64,000 nucleotides of DNA from an uncultured Atopobium sp. (GCA_937997345.1 CALKTD010000012.1:1-64000), one strand, 5' to 3'. Counted from the stretch's first letter, positions 1 to 9,080 are shown. Numbers and translations: made by a program. Notes: generated from the letters alone by a model not told the origin.

Positions 1-54
1 ACCCCTGACCTCATGACTGCCAGTCATGCGCTCTCCCAGCTGAGCTAATTCCCC
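1..54 (-). tRNA. tRNA-Ala (GGC), 3' end cut off by the window
   Basis: Read on the minus strand it begins GGGGAATTAGCTCAGCTGGG, the usual start of a bacterial tRNA-Ala with its D-arm. A five-pair anticodon stem (CATGA/TCATG) encloses the loop CTGGCAG, giving anticodon GGC. The T-arm and acceptor 3' strand lie beyond base 1, so the gene is partial here only because of the window edge. Confidence 0.93.
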
Positions 55-164
55 GAACGTGGTGCGGGAAATACTATAGCAAACCAAAGCTCTGTTTTTA
101 TCGACAATTTTCTAATTGGTTGCATATAAAAAGAATTTGCATAAAGTTTACTGGGTACACAAGT

Positions 165-177
165 AGTAATGATTACT
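165..177. promoter_or_regulatory. 6-1-6 palindrome, Fur/Zur-like operator candidate
   Basis: AGTAAT-G-ATTACT is a perfect six-base inverted repeat about one centre base, 28 bases before the ATG of a ZIP-type metal transporter fragment. Fur-family regulators (Fur, Zur, PerR) bind A/T-rich repeats of this spacing with a similar ATnATT centre. Symmetry and position are seen directly; the identity of the regulator is inference. Confidence 0.4.
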
Positions 178-205
178 CTTAAATAACACTTAATTGGAGT
201 TTTTG

Positions 206-460
206 ATGAATATAGAACTAGTACAAGGAATTTTGATTCCTTTTGCAGGAACTTCGCTGGGCGCAGCGATGGTACTGTTTATGAAGAAGGCTCTGAATCG
301 CACGGTAGAGCGTGCTCTTACGGGCTTTGCCGCTGGCGTCATGGTTGCTGCTTCTATCTGGAGTTTATTGATCCCAGCTATTGAATCCTCTGAAAATATG
401 GGACAGTTTGCTTTTGTTCCCGCAGTAGTTGGGTTTTGGGTAGGAACTCTTTTGATGTAG
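206..460 (+). pseudogene. ZIP-family divalent metal transporter, N-terminal fragment
   Basis: An 84-residue product starting MNIELVQGILIPFAG from an ATG with GGAG seven bases upstream. It contains the first hydrophobic helix with the GTSLGAA motif, a second helix (GFAAGVMVAASIWSLL) and the start of a third, as in ZIP transporters of the ZupT/GufA type. That family is normally about 250-270 residues with eight helices. Here translation stops right after the start of the third helix (FWVGTLLM) and the stop codon touches a terminator hairpin. The histidine-rich loop and the metal-binding helices 4 and 5 are missing, so the fragment should not transport. It reads as a remnant of a 3' deletion. 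A TTG at 194 is an alternative, less likely start. Confidence 0.72.
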
Positions 461-490
461 CGCTTGGTTAATAACCAGGCGCTTTTATTT
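459..490 (+). terminator. Rho-independent terminator after the ZIP fragment
   Basis: Stem AGCGCTTGGTT / AACCAGGCGCT (one G-T pair) with loop AAT, followed by TTTTATTT on the plus strand. The stop codon of the ZIP fragment overlaps the base of the stem. proS ends convergently at 489. Confidence 0.8.
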
Positions 491-2204
491 AAAGCTCACG
501 CTCTGGAAGAATCTTCTCTGCCAACCAAGAGGCAACTTCATCAAGGGCAACCTCAAAGCGCTCACCGGTAGCACGCTCTTTGACTTCTGCGATGCCGTTT
601 GCAACACCCTTCTTGCCCACAATTACCTGCCAAGGGAAGCCAATAAGATCTGCATCTGCAAACTTAACACCAGGACGCTCTGCACGATCATCAACAACAG
701 TCTCAAGACCAACGGCAACGCAAGCGTCAGCTACAGAACCTGCTGCATTCCAAATCTCTGGGTCTTTGTCAGAGAGACAAAGAACAGAAACCTCATAAGG
801 AGCAACAGAGACTGGCCACTTGATGCCCTTCTCGTCATTGTATTGCTCAACAACAGCAGCAAGCAGCCTGGAAACACCAATGCCGTAGCAGCCCATAACC
901 ACAGGCTTATCCTCGCCGTTTTCGTCGGTGAAAGTGGCGTTAAGGGCTGACGAGTATTTGGTGCCAAGCTGGAAGACCTGACCAACCTCAATACCGCGAG
1001 CAGCATGCAGAGAAAGACCACACTCAGGACAAATATCGCCCTCCTGGGAAGTGACAAGGTCTTTCCACTCGTTAATCTCAAAGTCACGACCAAGCTCAAC
1101 GTGATCAAGGTGATAGTCTGCCTTGTTAGCGCCACAGAGCCACCATTGAGTATCCTCAAGAGAGAGATCTCCAACAACGCGAATGCCCTCAGGTAGACCA
1201 ACAGGTCCAATGAAGCCCTTGATGAGGCCATACTCTTCAAGCTCTTCATCGGTCATCATGTGATAGTCACCAAAGACGTGCTCAGCTTTGACCTCATTGA
1301 GCTCATGAGTACCTGGAACGAAGCAAACAACCGGTTTACCGTTTCCGTCAACAAGAGCTAGAGCCTTACGAGTTGCTGCAGGTGAAACGTGAAGGAACTC
1401 AGCAACATCATCAATGGAGCCAATACCAGGTGTGTGAATCTCACACATCTTGCCAGACTCACGCTCTTCTACTTTGATCTTTGCTGCAGCTGCCTCAGTA
1501 TCTGCAGCATAGCCGCAATCGCAGTAGACCAGGCTTGCCTCGCCAGCGTCTGCCAGCGCCATAAACTCAACAGAGGTGTCTCCACCAATCTGACCAGAGT
1601 CTGCAACTACCTGCAGAGCCTTAAGACGAGTGCGGTCACAAACGTTCTGGTAAGCAACCTTCTCCTGGTCATAGCATTCTTGCAGCGACTCTTGATTTGC
1701 CGAGAAGGAATATCCGTCTTTCATAATGAACTCACGGCCTCGCATAAGACCAAAACGTGGACGACGCTCGTCACGGAACTTATCCTGAATTTGATAGAGC
1801 GTTACAGGAAGCTGCTTATAACTCTTGAGCTCGTTTCTAATAAGATCTGTAAAAGTTTCCTCGTGAGTTGGGCCAAGAGCAAACTGGCGGTCATGGCGGT
1901 CATGCATACGCATAAGCTCATCACCATAGACGTCCCAACGACCAGACTCTTCCCAGAGCTCAGCGGGGGTCATAATAGGAACAAGAATCTCCTGAGCACC
2001 AATGCCATCCATCTCATCACGAATGATAGCCTCAATCTTTAAAAGAGAGCGCCATGCAAGTGGTAGATAAGAATAGAGGCCTGCAGCGGTCTTTCTAATC
2101 ATGCCTGCACGAAGAAGCAGGCGGTGACTTGCAAGTACGGCCTCAGCTGGGTCTTCTTTGAGCGTTGGAGCATACAAAGCAGACATGCGCATCCAGTGCT
2201 TCAA
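489..2204 (-). CDS. proS: Prolyl-tRNA synthetase
   Basis: Charges tRNA-Pro with proline in the cytosol. The 571-residue product has the bacterial-type layout: a class II catalytic core with motif 2 (FRDERRPRFGLMRGREF, about residues 143-160), an inserted YbaK-like editing domain (about 225-400), motif 3 (GCYGIGVSR, about 438-446) and a C-terminal anticodon-binding domain. A TTG start is chosen because AAAGGA lies seven bases before it; the ATG codons four and six codons downstream lack a well-spaced site. It is the last gene of the run pyrH-frr-uppS-cdsA-dxr-rseP-ispG-proS, 40 bases after ispG. Confidence 0.96.
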   Translation of the reverse strand: MKHWMRMSALYAPTLKEDPAEAVLASHRLLLRAGMIRKTAAGLYSYLPLAWRSLLKIEAIIRDEMDGIGAQEILVPIMTPAELWEESGRWDVYGDELMRMHDRHDRQFALGPTHEETFTDLIRNELKSYKQLPVTLYQIQDKFRDERRPRFGLMRGREFIMKDGYSFSANQESLQECYDQEKVAYQNVCDRTRLKALQVVADSGQIGGDTSVEFMALADAGEASLVYCDCGYAADTEAAAAKIKVEERESGKMCEIHTPGIGSIDDVAEFLHVSPAATRKALALVDGNGKPVVCFVPGTHELNEVKAEHVFGDYHMMTDEELEEYGLIKGFIGPVGLPEGIRVVGDLSLEDTQWWLCGANKADYHLDHVELGRDFEINEWKDLVTSQEGDICPECGLSLHAARGIEVGQVFQLGTKYSSALNATFTDENGEDKPVVMGCYGIGVSRLLAAVVEQYNDEKGIKWPVSVAPYEVSVLCLSDKDPEIWNAAGSVADACVAVGLETVVDDRAERPGVKFADADLIGFPWQVIVGKKGVANGIAEVKERATGERFEVALDEVASWLAEKILPEREL

Positions 2205-2244
2205 GGTTGTTTCCTTTCAATATGAAGTAATACGTATAGTTTAC

Positions 2245-3318
2245 TTATTTTTTGCCAAAACGATTCTCTATTTCGGCGAATAACTCATCAACAATTTTAT
2301 CTTCAGGAACTTTTCTAAGAGGATTGCCGTTTTCAAACAACACTGCCTGGCCTTTACCACAGGCTACACCAAGGTTAACGCCCCTAGCCTCACCAGGACC
2401 GTTAACAACACATCCCATGACAGCTACAGAAATTGGAGCACGAACGCCATCCAAGCGCTTGGTAACTTCTTCTGCAATAGGAATCATGTCAACACCACAC
2501 CTGCCGCAGGTGGGGCAGCTCACCAGCTCTGGCTTAATGCGACGCATACCAAGGGCAGCAAGAAGCTCCCATGCTACGTGGACTTCTTCTACGGGATCGG
2601 CCGTTAGAGAGAGACGCATGGTATCACCAATACCACTCTCAAGCAAAATGCCCACAGCCGCAGCATTCTTTACCGTTCCCTGCCTCAAAGCACCTGCTTC
2701 GGTAACACCTACGTGAAGTGGAATATGCGGCAGCTCTTTTGAAAGCGCGCGATAGACTGCAAGTGTCGTTGGAACATCGTGAGCCTTTGCGGATAGGACA
2801 ATATCGTCAAAACCGCGAGAAGAGAAATGCTCTACAAATGACTTTGACGACGCAACGAGTTTCTCGACAAGGGTCATATCCTGTCTTGTATCAAATTCTT
2901 TAGCAAGAGAGCCTGCGTTAACGCCAATTCTAATAGGAATATGAGCCTCTTTAGCTGCCTCAATGACGGCGTCAACACGCTCCATAGAGCCAATGTTTCC
3001 TGGGTTAATACGGAGCGCTGCCGCACCTCGCTTTGAAGCTTCAAGTGCCAGTTTATAGTCAAAGTGAATGTCAGCAACAACAGGAAGTGGCGAATATTTG
3101 CAAATCTCTTCAAAGCCATCAAGGGCCTTTGCGTCTGGAATTGCCACACGAATAATCTCGCACCCTGCCTCTGCAAGTTCCTTGATCTGACGGAGTGTTG
3201 CATCTGAATCGTCTGTTTTGGTGGTACACATAGACTGAACAGAAACGGGAGCACCTCCGCCTACCTGGACAGATCCAACCATAACGGGATGCGTCTTTGT
3301 GCGAACAATCTCAGACAT
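2245..3318 (-). CDS. ispG: 4-hydroxy-3-methylbut-2-enyl diphosphate synthase (flavodoxin)
   Basis: Catalyses the penultimate step of the MEP isoprenoid pathway, converting MEcPP to HMBPP with a [4Fe-4S] cluster. The 357-residue product has the bacterial two-domain form: a TIM barrel starting with VMVGSVQVGGGAPVSVQSM, then a C-terminal cluster domain with cysteines in SCPTCGRCG and GCVVNGPGEARG. It lies directly downstream of dxr and rseP, so two MEP enzymes share the transcript. The Shine-Dalgarno sequence is weak (GGTAGTGA), suggesting coupling to rseP, which ends eight bases after... that is, rseP is upstream in transcription and the gap between the two genes is only seven bases. Confidence 0.96.
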   Translation of the reverse strand: MSEIVRTKTHPVMVGSVQVGGGAPVSVQSMCTTKTDDSDATLRQIKELAEAGCEIIRVAIPDAKALDGFEEICKYSPLPVVADIHFDYKLALEASKRGAAALRINPGNIGSMERVDAVIEAAKEAHIPIRIGVNAGSLAKEFDTRQDMTLVEKLVASSKSFVEHFSSRGFDDIVLSAKAHDVPTTLAVYRALSKELPHIPLHVGVTEAGALRQGTVKNAAAVGILLESGIGDTMRLSLTADPVEEVHVAWELLAALGMRRIKPELVSCPTCGRCGVDMIPIAEEVTKRLDGVRAPISVAVMGCVVNGPGEARGVNLGVACGKGQAVLFENGNPLRKVPEDKIVDELFAEIENRFGKK

Positions 3319-3325
3319 AAAATCA

Positions 3326-4696
3326 CTACCTAAAAAGTAAATGAAGAATATCGTTTCTCAGTGCAACAACAAAGACAAACAGGAAAAATGCCAGTCCAAT
3401 GTATGACAAAATGTTTTGAACTTTGATGGATAGAGGCTTTCTGATAATCACCTGGACTACCTCAATCAGAATCTTTCCGCCATCAAGAGGTGGAATAGGT
3501 AAAAGATTCATAAATCCAAGTGACATAGAAATCGCGGCTACCAGCATAATAAGGGTCGAGAAACCCTCTGCAGCAGCCTCTGATGCCATTACAGAAATTC
3601 CCACAACAGAAGATGACTGATTAAGAACTTCCATGGTCTGCGTAGGAATAATTAGCCTGAGCGCAAACTGACCAACCTGTGCGGCATACGATATAGCTGT
3701 AGCAGATGCGTCAATAAACGAGAAGTGATAGGTAGTCATCACAGGTGTCACACCGATGATTTTATCATCAGGGCGCAAAACTGGCTTAATGGTAGTTTCA
3801 AGCTGAATGCCATTGCGCTCATACGTGACTGGAATATTCTTGCCCCCATTGGACATTGCATCTTTGATAGCAGCAGTAAGGTCTTCCCAGGTATGTACCT
3901 CTACTTTGTTAAAGGTAAGAATAGTGTCTCCGGCAGTAAGGCCTGAAATAGCAGCAAGAGATCCAGATTCAACAGAACCCAGCTGGGCCTTGTTTTGAGC
4001 CGCAGGAATACCAACAAACATCAAAGAGCCTACTACAAGCACAAAGGCAAGCGCAATATTGACTAGAGGTCCGCCCAAGATCATGAGCAAGCGTTTGGGG
4101 ACATTTACACCAACATAGGTATGAGCCTTCTCTTGAGCAAAGAAATCCTCAGTAGACATCTGTGGAACACGAGGCTCCCCTGCTGCCGTTGAGCCTTCAA
4201 GCTCAAAGTTGTGACCACGATCATACTCACAGCGAAGCTCAGCATCTCGCGCAAGTGTCTGAAACGTTGTGTGTGCTAGCTCATCTGACTCTGACTCTAT
4301 GACAAGCTCAATAGAACCCCAGTCTGCAAGGGTGTACAGCAGATTGTAAGCACGTTCTTGCTCGCAGTTAAGTTTTGCAGCAAGCGTGCCAACCTCAAGT
4401 GAACCAGCCTCTTGAACGCTTATCAAAGCCTGTGGAAGCAGCTCATCAAGCTCACCTTCCATGCCACAAATGCGCGTATAGCCACCAAAAAGAAGTGGCG
4501 TTACACCAACCTCGGTACCGTATTTTTTGCTCTTGTGAGAAAGCTTGTACTTGAACGGCATGCCCAAGAAGAACTCAGTAACACGGACGCCACATAGGCG
4601 AGCCATACCGTAATGGCCAGCCTCGTGAACAAATACAAGGAGCGAGAGAACAAGCAGTCCCCAAAAAATTGGTGAAAGAATAGCTAACAAATTCAC
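3326..4696 (-). CDS. rseP: RseP-type site-2 membrane metalloprotease with a long insertion
   Basis: Intramembrane zinc protease that cuts membrane-embedded substrates such as anti-sigma factors or signal-peptide remnants. HEAGH (residues 24-28) sits in the first helix, a PDZ domain follows (around GSVESGSLAAISGLTAGD), and the LDG zinc motif is in NLLPIPPLDGGK near the C-terminus. Between GGYTRICGME and the next helix (NVPKRLLMILGGPLVN) there are about 100 residues absent from typical members; part of it (EVGTLAAKLNCEQERAYNLL) could be a winged-helix fold. The GTG start at 4696 is preferred because AGGA, overlapping the dxr stop, precedes it by about five bases; a TTG at 4714 would add six residues. 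The gene is sandwiched between dxr and ispG, a common arrangement. Confidence 0.9.
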   Translation of the reverse strand: MNLLAILSPIFWGLLVLSLLVFVHEAGHYGMARLCGVRVTEFFLGMPFKYKLSHKSKKYGTEVGVTPLLFGGYTRICGMEGELDELLPQALISVQEAGSLEVGTLAAKLNCEQERAYNLLYTLADWGSIELVIESESDELAHTTFQTLARDAELRCEYDRGHNFELEGSTAAGEPRVPQMSTEDFFAQEKAHTYVGVNVPKRLLMILGGPLVNIALAFVLVVGSLMFVGIPAAQNKAQLGSVESGSLAAISGLTAGDTILTFNKVEVHTWEDLTAAIKDAMSNGGKNIPVTYERNGIQLETTIKPVLRPDDKIIGVTPVMTTYHFSFIDASATAISYAAQVGQFALRLIIPTQTMEVLNQSSSVVGISVMASEAAAEGFSTLIMLVAAISMSLGFMNLLPIPPLDGGKILIEVVQVIIRKPLSIKVQNILSYIGLAFFLFVFVVALRNDILHLLFR

Positions 4697-4703
4697 AAAA
4701 TTC

Positions 4704-5891
4704 CTATCCCACAAAAGAACGGGCTAAAGCTCGTGCCTCTGCGTCTACAAGCGTCAATTGTTGAAGGTCTTCTACCCTTTGAACTTCAGAGGCATTCATA
4801 GTCTCTGCAACAATGCGCTCAATATCAAGAAATGAACATCTTCCTCGTCTAAATGCATGGTTAGCAACTTCATTAGCTGCATTCATAATGCAAGGAAGCG
4901 TTCCACCAACAGTTCCTGCATGACGAGCAAGAGCTAGGCATCCAAAGGTTTTCTCGTCAGCATAGTCGCCTGTAAGAGGTGCGGTTTCTTGCCACTCAAC
5001 CGGCTGAACAATTGCTGGCCAACGATGTGGATAGCTCAGCGCAAACTGAATAGGCAGCTTCATATCAGAGGCTCCGAGCTGTGCCTTCACGGAGCCGTCT
5101 ATAAACTCAACCATAGAATGAATGCGACTCTGGCGATGTACCAACACCTCAAGCTTATCCATTGGAGTGTCAAAGAGGTGATGAGCCTCAATGAGCTCAA
5201 GGCCCTTATTCATGAGCGTGGCGCAATCGATGGTAATCTTGGCACCCATCTTCCAGGTTGGATGCGCCAAGGCGTCGTCAGCCGAAACGTGTTTGAGCTG
5301 CTCGCGAGAATATCCGAAGAACGGACCACCAGAGCAGGTCAGCCAAATCCTCTGGATATCAGAGGGGTTCTCGCCAATAAGGCACTGGAAGATAGCGCTA
5401 TGCTCGGAATCAACGGGGATGAGCTGACCGGGCTTAACCAGAGGCATCAGAAGGTCTCCGCCAACAACAATTGACTCCTTGTTAGCGTAAGCCAGCACTT
5501 TGCCAGCCTTCACAGCGGCCAGACCAGCGTAAATGCCGGCCTCTCCCACCACCGCGTTGACTACGCAGTCAACCTCATTCAGCTCAGCAAGCGCCTGAAC
5601 GGCCTCAGGGCCAAAGCTTGCTTTGCAGCCTTGAGGCAAGCTGTCGAGAAGAGCATTGCCCTTGACACTTGCATCGGCAAAAGCAACGTATTTGCAGTTG
5701 AACTCAGCTGCTGCCTTCACGGCAAACTCAATCGACGACCTCACCGCAAGGGCTGCAACCTCCACCTTTTGCGGGAAATGACGACACACATCAAGCGTCT
5801 GCATGCCCACCGAGCCCGAAGCTCCAAGAACAGCAACGCGCAGAGGCTCATGTCTTACAGCACGAGGCGCGGTATCTTCAAAAATACTCAA
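4704..5891 (-). CDS. dxr: 1-deoxy-D-xylulose 5-phosphate reductoisomerase
   Basis: Second enzyme of the MEP pathway: NADPH-dependent rearrangement and reduction of DXP to MEP. The 395-residue product has the NADPH-binding GASGSVGMQTLD near the start, AYANKESIVVGG, and the metal/substrate motif PVDSEHSAIFQCL. The start is TTG with GGAG upstream, next to the cdsA stop; no ATG occurs before the Rossmann motif. The cdsA-dxr-rseP order is common in bacteria. Confidence 0.96.
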   Translation of the reverse strand: MSIFEDTAPRAVRHEPLRVAVLGASGSVGMQTLDVCRHFPQKVEVAALAVRSSIEFAVKAAAEFNCKYVAFADASVKGNALLDSLPQGCKASFGPEAVQALAELNEVDCVVNAVVGEAGIYAGLAAVKAGKVLAYANKESIVVGGDLLMPLVKPGQLIPVDSEHSAIFQCLIGENPSDIQRIWLTCSGGPFFGYSREQLKHVSADDALAHPTWKMGAKITIDCATLMNKGLELIEAHHLFDTPMDKLEVLVHRQSRIHSMVEFIDGSVKAQLGASDMKLPIQFALSYPHRWPAIVQPVEWQETAPLTGDYADEKTFGCLALARHAGTVGGTLPCIMNAANEVANHAFRRGRCSFLDIERIVAETMNASEVQRVEDLQQLTLVDAEARALARSFVG

Positions 5892-5894
5892 AAC

Positions 5895-6923
5895 CTATGC
5901 TCCAAACGGCAGCGCAATAGGTAGCTTGACCTGGCTAAAGAGCACGGCAAGCTGGAAGAGAAGAAACGCCGCCATAGTTCCAAAAATCATCGAATCGGTT
6001 CTATCAAGTAGGCCACCATGACCAGGCATAATTGAACCAGAATCTTTGAGGCCCACTCCTCGCTTAATGCGAGACTCAAAGAGGTCTCCAACAACAGAGA
6101 AGGTGCCTTCTGTTACACCAAAGAGCAGCGCAAACAGTGGATTCATATCAATTGCGCCAAACGCTGCAATCAAGAACCACACCAGCATTGATCCTAGAAG
6201 ACCACCAAAGAAGCCTTCCCAACTCTTATTTGGAGAAATCCTCGGCGCCAGTTTATGCTTGCCAAATTTAGATCCAAACAAGTACGCAAATGAATCGTTA
6301 GCCCACACAGAGAGCATGACAGCAAGCGTAATCCAAGGAATAGAAAAACTAGGCTCTGTGGACCTTAGAAGCACTACCGTTGAAAGCGAAAGCGACGTAT
6401 ACAGTGGCCCAAAGGCCGTAACCGACACGTCTGCAAGGTTTGCTCGCGGTGTAAAAACATACCAGAACCCGCAAAGAATAATCAAAAGCAGAGAAAATAC
6501 CAGTGGAAAGACGTGACCAAAGTACGCAATTATGGGAAAAACAAGCGAGAAAACAAGGCCAAGAGGCTCGTTTGGCATACGTCCGCCCATGCGGCAAATA
6601 TGGAAGAACTCAGAGCAGCACAGCCATCCCATACCGGCAATCAAAACAATAGTGGCTTCTTTGCCCACAAACAGAGCGGCAAGCACAATAGCAGCATAAA
6701 TTACGCCAGACAAAGTCCTTGTCAAAAGCTTCTCGGTAACGCCACGAACTCGCTGACCCATAAGGTTACCAGCTGCTCGTTGCAGCTCTTTAAGTGAGCG
6801 ACGAATCTCTAGCTTTTCAATCTGTCTATCAATTCCAACGCTACCTGTTTCTTCAGGATTAGGCTGAATACCAGCAGTAGTCCTAGAAGTAGGCCTTCTG
6901 GAATCGCGCATATTGTCCACCAC
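5895..6923 (-). CDS. cdsA: Phosphatidate cytidylyltransferase (CDP-diacylglycerol synthase)
   Basis: Membrane enzyme making CDP-diacylglycerol from phosphatidate and CTP. The C-terminal signature is KRGVGLKDSGSIMPGHGGLL followed by DRTD, with several hydrophobic helices before it. The product is 342 residues. About 70 hydrophilic, charged residues precede the first helix, longer than usual for the family. The GTG start shares one base with the uppS stop, implying translational coupling. Confidence 0.93.
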   Translation of the reverse strand: MVDNMRDSRRPTSRTTAGIQPNPEETGSVGIDRQIEKLEIRRSLKELQRAAGNLMGQRVRGVTEKLLTRTLSGVIYAAIVLAALFVGKEATIVLIAGMGWLCCSEFFHICRMGGRMPNEPLGLVFSLVFPIIAYFGHVFPLVFSLLLIILCGFWYVFTPRANLADVSVTAFGPLYTSLSLSTVVLLRSTEPSFSIPWITLAVMLSVWANDSFAYLFGSKFGKHKLAPRISPNKSWEGFFGGLLGSMLVWFLIAAFGAIDMNPLFALLFGVTEGTFSVVGDLFESRIKRGVGLKDSGSIMPGHGGLLDRTDSMIFGTMAAFLLFQLAVLFSQVKLPIALPFGA

Positions 6924-7702
6924 TATTTCACTCCTCCGAATCGCCTCTGGCGACCCTGATAGCCCTTAATGGCGCGCAAAAAATCCCACTTAGAGAAGTC
7001 AGGCCAGTAAGTTTGCGTAACATACAGCTCCGAATAAGCCAACTGCCACAACAAATAGTTAGAAAGCCTCAGCTCTCCTGACGTGCGAATTAACAGGTCT
7101 GGATCAGGAAGACCTGCCGTATAGAGGTTCTTCTCAAAATCCGCTGGAGTTACCGAATCAGCAGATACGGAACCCTCAGCAATTTGGTTAGCGAGAAGAA
7201 CAGCTGCCCTGGTAAGCTCTGCGCGAGAGCCATAATTGACAGCAAGCGCAAACGTCATACCGGTGTTTTGTGCGGTTTCATCAAGTCCGCGCTGGAAGGT
7301 CTTGCGGGTCTTCTCTGGCAAAGCCTCAAGGTCACCAAAGAAACGCAGCTTAACGTTCTCCTGGTGGAATAGTGGAAGTTCTTTAAGAAGCGTCTCTGCA
7401 AAAAGACGCATGAGCAAGTCAACCTCACGCTGAGGACGTTTCCAGTTTTCTGTGGAGAATGCATAAACCGACAGAACGTCCAATCCAAGGCGCACACTAG
7501 TAGTAACAGCCTCGCGCAAAGAAAGAACACCGGCCTTATGACCTTCGGTTCTATCAAGTCCACGAGCTGTAGCCCATCTACCGTTTCCATCCATAATGAT
7601 GGAAACGTGAGACGGAATAGTTTCTAAATTGATATCAGAAAGACTGATATCGTCTGGTGCGTCAGAGAAATACTGGACAAGCTTGTCTGTATCAAACTGC
7701 AC
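6923..7702 (-). CDS. uppS: Isoprenyl (undecaprenyl) diphosphate synthase
   Basis: Condenses isopentenyl diphosphate units onto farnesyl diphosphate to make the C55 lipid carrier for wall synthesis. The 259-residue product has the Z-prenyltransferase motif HVSIIMDGNGRWA with the catalytic Asp, SVYAFSTENW, and the C-terminal RTSGELRLSNYLLWQ / YSELY block. The GTG start follows GGAG six bases upstream, inside the end of frr. Its place beside dxr, ispG and cdsA groups supply and use of isoprenoid and lipid precursors. Confidence 0.96.
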   Translation of the reverse strand: MQFDTDKLVQYFSDAPDDISLSDINLETIPSHVSIIMDGNGRWATARGLDRTEGHKAGVLSLREAVTTSVRLGLDVLSVYAFSTENWKRPQREVDLLMRLFAETLLKELPLFHQENVKLRFFGDLEALPEKTRKTFQRGLDETAQNTGMTFALAVNYGSRAELTRAAVLLANQIAEGSVSADSVTPADFEKNLYTAGLPDPDLLIRTSGELRLSNYLLWQLAYSELYVTQTYWPDFSKWDFLRAIKGYQGRQRRFGGVK

Positions 7703-8248
7703 TTAAATCTCCATGATTTCTGAAGTCTTGGTCTTAAGAAGGGACTCAATCTGTGCAATATAGGTATCGGTCAGCTTCTGAATACCGTTCTTCTCGCGCT
7801 TCTGATCGTCCTCAGAGAGTTCCTCATCGCGCTCAATCTTGCCATTAACATCACGACGAACATTACGGACAGCAACACGAGCCTCTTCAGCAATCTGAGA
7901 GCACTCTTTAGCAAGCTCACGACGGCGCTCCTCAGTTGGCATTGGGAAAGGAAGTCTGATTGCGGAGCCATCATTAGATGGAGTAATACCCAAATCAGAA
8001 GTCTCAATGGCCTTCTCGATGCTCTTTAGAGCAGTCTTGTCCCATGGCTCAACGAGCAGCATAGATGCCTCAGGAACCTTGATAGCTGCAAGCTGAGAAA
8101 TTGGTGTTGGCTGACCATAGTAGTCTACCTTGATGTGATCAAGCGCATGTGGATTTGCGCGACCAGTACGAACACGACCAAAGTTATTCTTAAGTACCTC
8201 GATGCACTTCTCCATAGACTGCTTAGCTTTATCAGAATGAACGCTCAT
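7703..8248 (-). CDS. frr: Ribosome recycling factor
   Basis: With EF-G, splits post-termination 70S ribosomes. The 181 residues match the family length; GRVRTGRANPHALDHIKVDYYG, LLVEPWD and the C-terminal helical REKNGIQKLTDTYI segment are typical. The ATG overlaps the pyrH stop (TAATG), with GAGGAGG upstream. pyrH-frr-uppS is a widespread order. Confidence 0.97.
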   Translation of the reverse strand: MSVHSDKAKQSMEKCIEVLKNNFGRVRTGRANPHALDHIKVDYYGQPTPISQLAAIKVPEASMLLVEPWDKTALKSIEKAIETSDLGITPSNDGSAIRLPFPMPTEERRRELAKECSQIAEEARVAVRNVRRDVNGKIERDEELSEDDQKREKNGIQKLTDTYIAQIESLLKTKTSEIMEI

Positions 8249-8997
8249 TAGTCCTCCTCAACAACAGTAGTACCGACTTCTTCTCCGGAAATTGCCTTCA
8301 TAAAAACGCCTTCAGACTGCATGTCAAATACAAGAATTGGCATCTTATTATCTTTGCACAGCGCAATTGCTGCAGCGTCCATAACCTTAAGTTCTTTGGC
8401 GAGAACATCTTTGTAGGTGACAGTGTCAAACTTAACTGCATCTGCATGAGTAACTGGATCGCAGTCGTAAATGCCATCTACCTTTGTTGCCTTCATTAGA
8501 GCCTCTGCGCCAATCTCGCAAGCGCGAAGAGCTGCAGCAGTATCAGTGGTGAAGTAAGGGTTACCGGTACCTGCAGCAAAGATGACAATACGACCCTTCT
8601 CAAGGTGCCTAATAGCACGACGGCGAATATAAGGCTCTGCAACCTGAGCCATGGAAATTGCACTCATAACACGGCAATCCATGCCATTGCGCTCAAAACA
8701 ATCCTGGAGTGAGAGAGCGTTGATTACTGTTGCAAGCATGCCCATATTATCGCCCTGGGCACGATCCATGCCAGCAGCTGCCTGAGAAACGCCTCTAAAG
8801 ATGTTTCCGCCGCCAACAACAATGGCAACCTGAACGCCAGACTCCCAAACAGGCTTAATTTCTTTAGCAAGCATTTCTGGAATTGAAGGGTCAATACCAA
8901 AGGATTGTTCACCCATCAATGCTTCACCAGAAAGCTTTAAAAGTACTCTTTTGTATTTAGCTGAAGACAAAGCTTCCTCGCTCTCTCCGTTTGCCAT
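8248..8997 (-). CDS. pyrH: UMP kinase
   Basis: Phosphorylates UMP to UDP in pyrimidine synthesis; an amino-acid-kinase fold, usually hexameric. KYKRVLLKLSGEALMG, VVGGGNIFRG and FAAGTGNPYFTTDTAAALRA are family landmarks. ATG 8997 (MANGESEE...) is preferred over GTG 9024. Neither has a Shine-Dalgarno sequence, but a TAAAAT hexamer lies so close to the ATG that the mRNA would begin about four bases before it. It is the first gene of the operon, after the tsf terminator. Confidence 0.93.
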   Translation of the reverse strand: MANGESEEALSSAKYKRVLLKLSGEALMGEQSFGIDPSIPEMLAKEIKPVWESGVQVAIVVGGGNIFRGVSQAAAGMDRAQGDNMGMLATVINALSLQDCFERNGMDCRVMSAISMAQVAEPYIRRRAIRHLEKGRIVIFAAGTGNPYFTTDTAAALRACEIGAEALMKATKVDGIYDCDPVTHADAVKFDTVTYKDVLAKELKVMDAAAIALCKDNKMPILVFDMQSEGVFMKAISGEEVGTTVVEED

Positions 8998-9007
8998 AGT
9001 TGTAATA

Positions 9008-9037
9008 ATTTTAACAAACGACACCGTAAGTTTTGCA
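9008..9037 (-). promoter_or_regulatory. Promoter of the pyrH operon, predicting a leaderless mRNA
   Basis: On the minus strand TGCAAA (weak -35) is followed by an 18-base spacer and TAAAAT (-10, 9008-9013). Transcription should start near 9001, only a few bases before ATG 8997, and no Shine-Dalgarno sequence is visible. Confidence 0.45.
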
Positions 9038-9046
9038 GGAATCGCG

Positions 9047-9080
9047 TTAAAAAAAAGAGCCGGTTGAAGACAACCGGCTC
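9047..9080 (-). terminator. Rho-independent terminator after tsf
   Basis: A perfect ten-pair stem GAGCCGGTTG / CAACCGGCTC with a four-base loop, followed on the minus strand by an uninterrupted T run. It separates rpsB-tsf from the pyrH operon. Confidence 0.93.
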
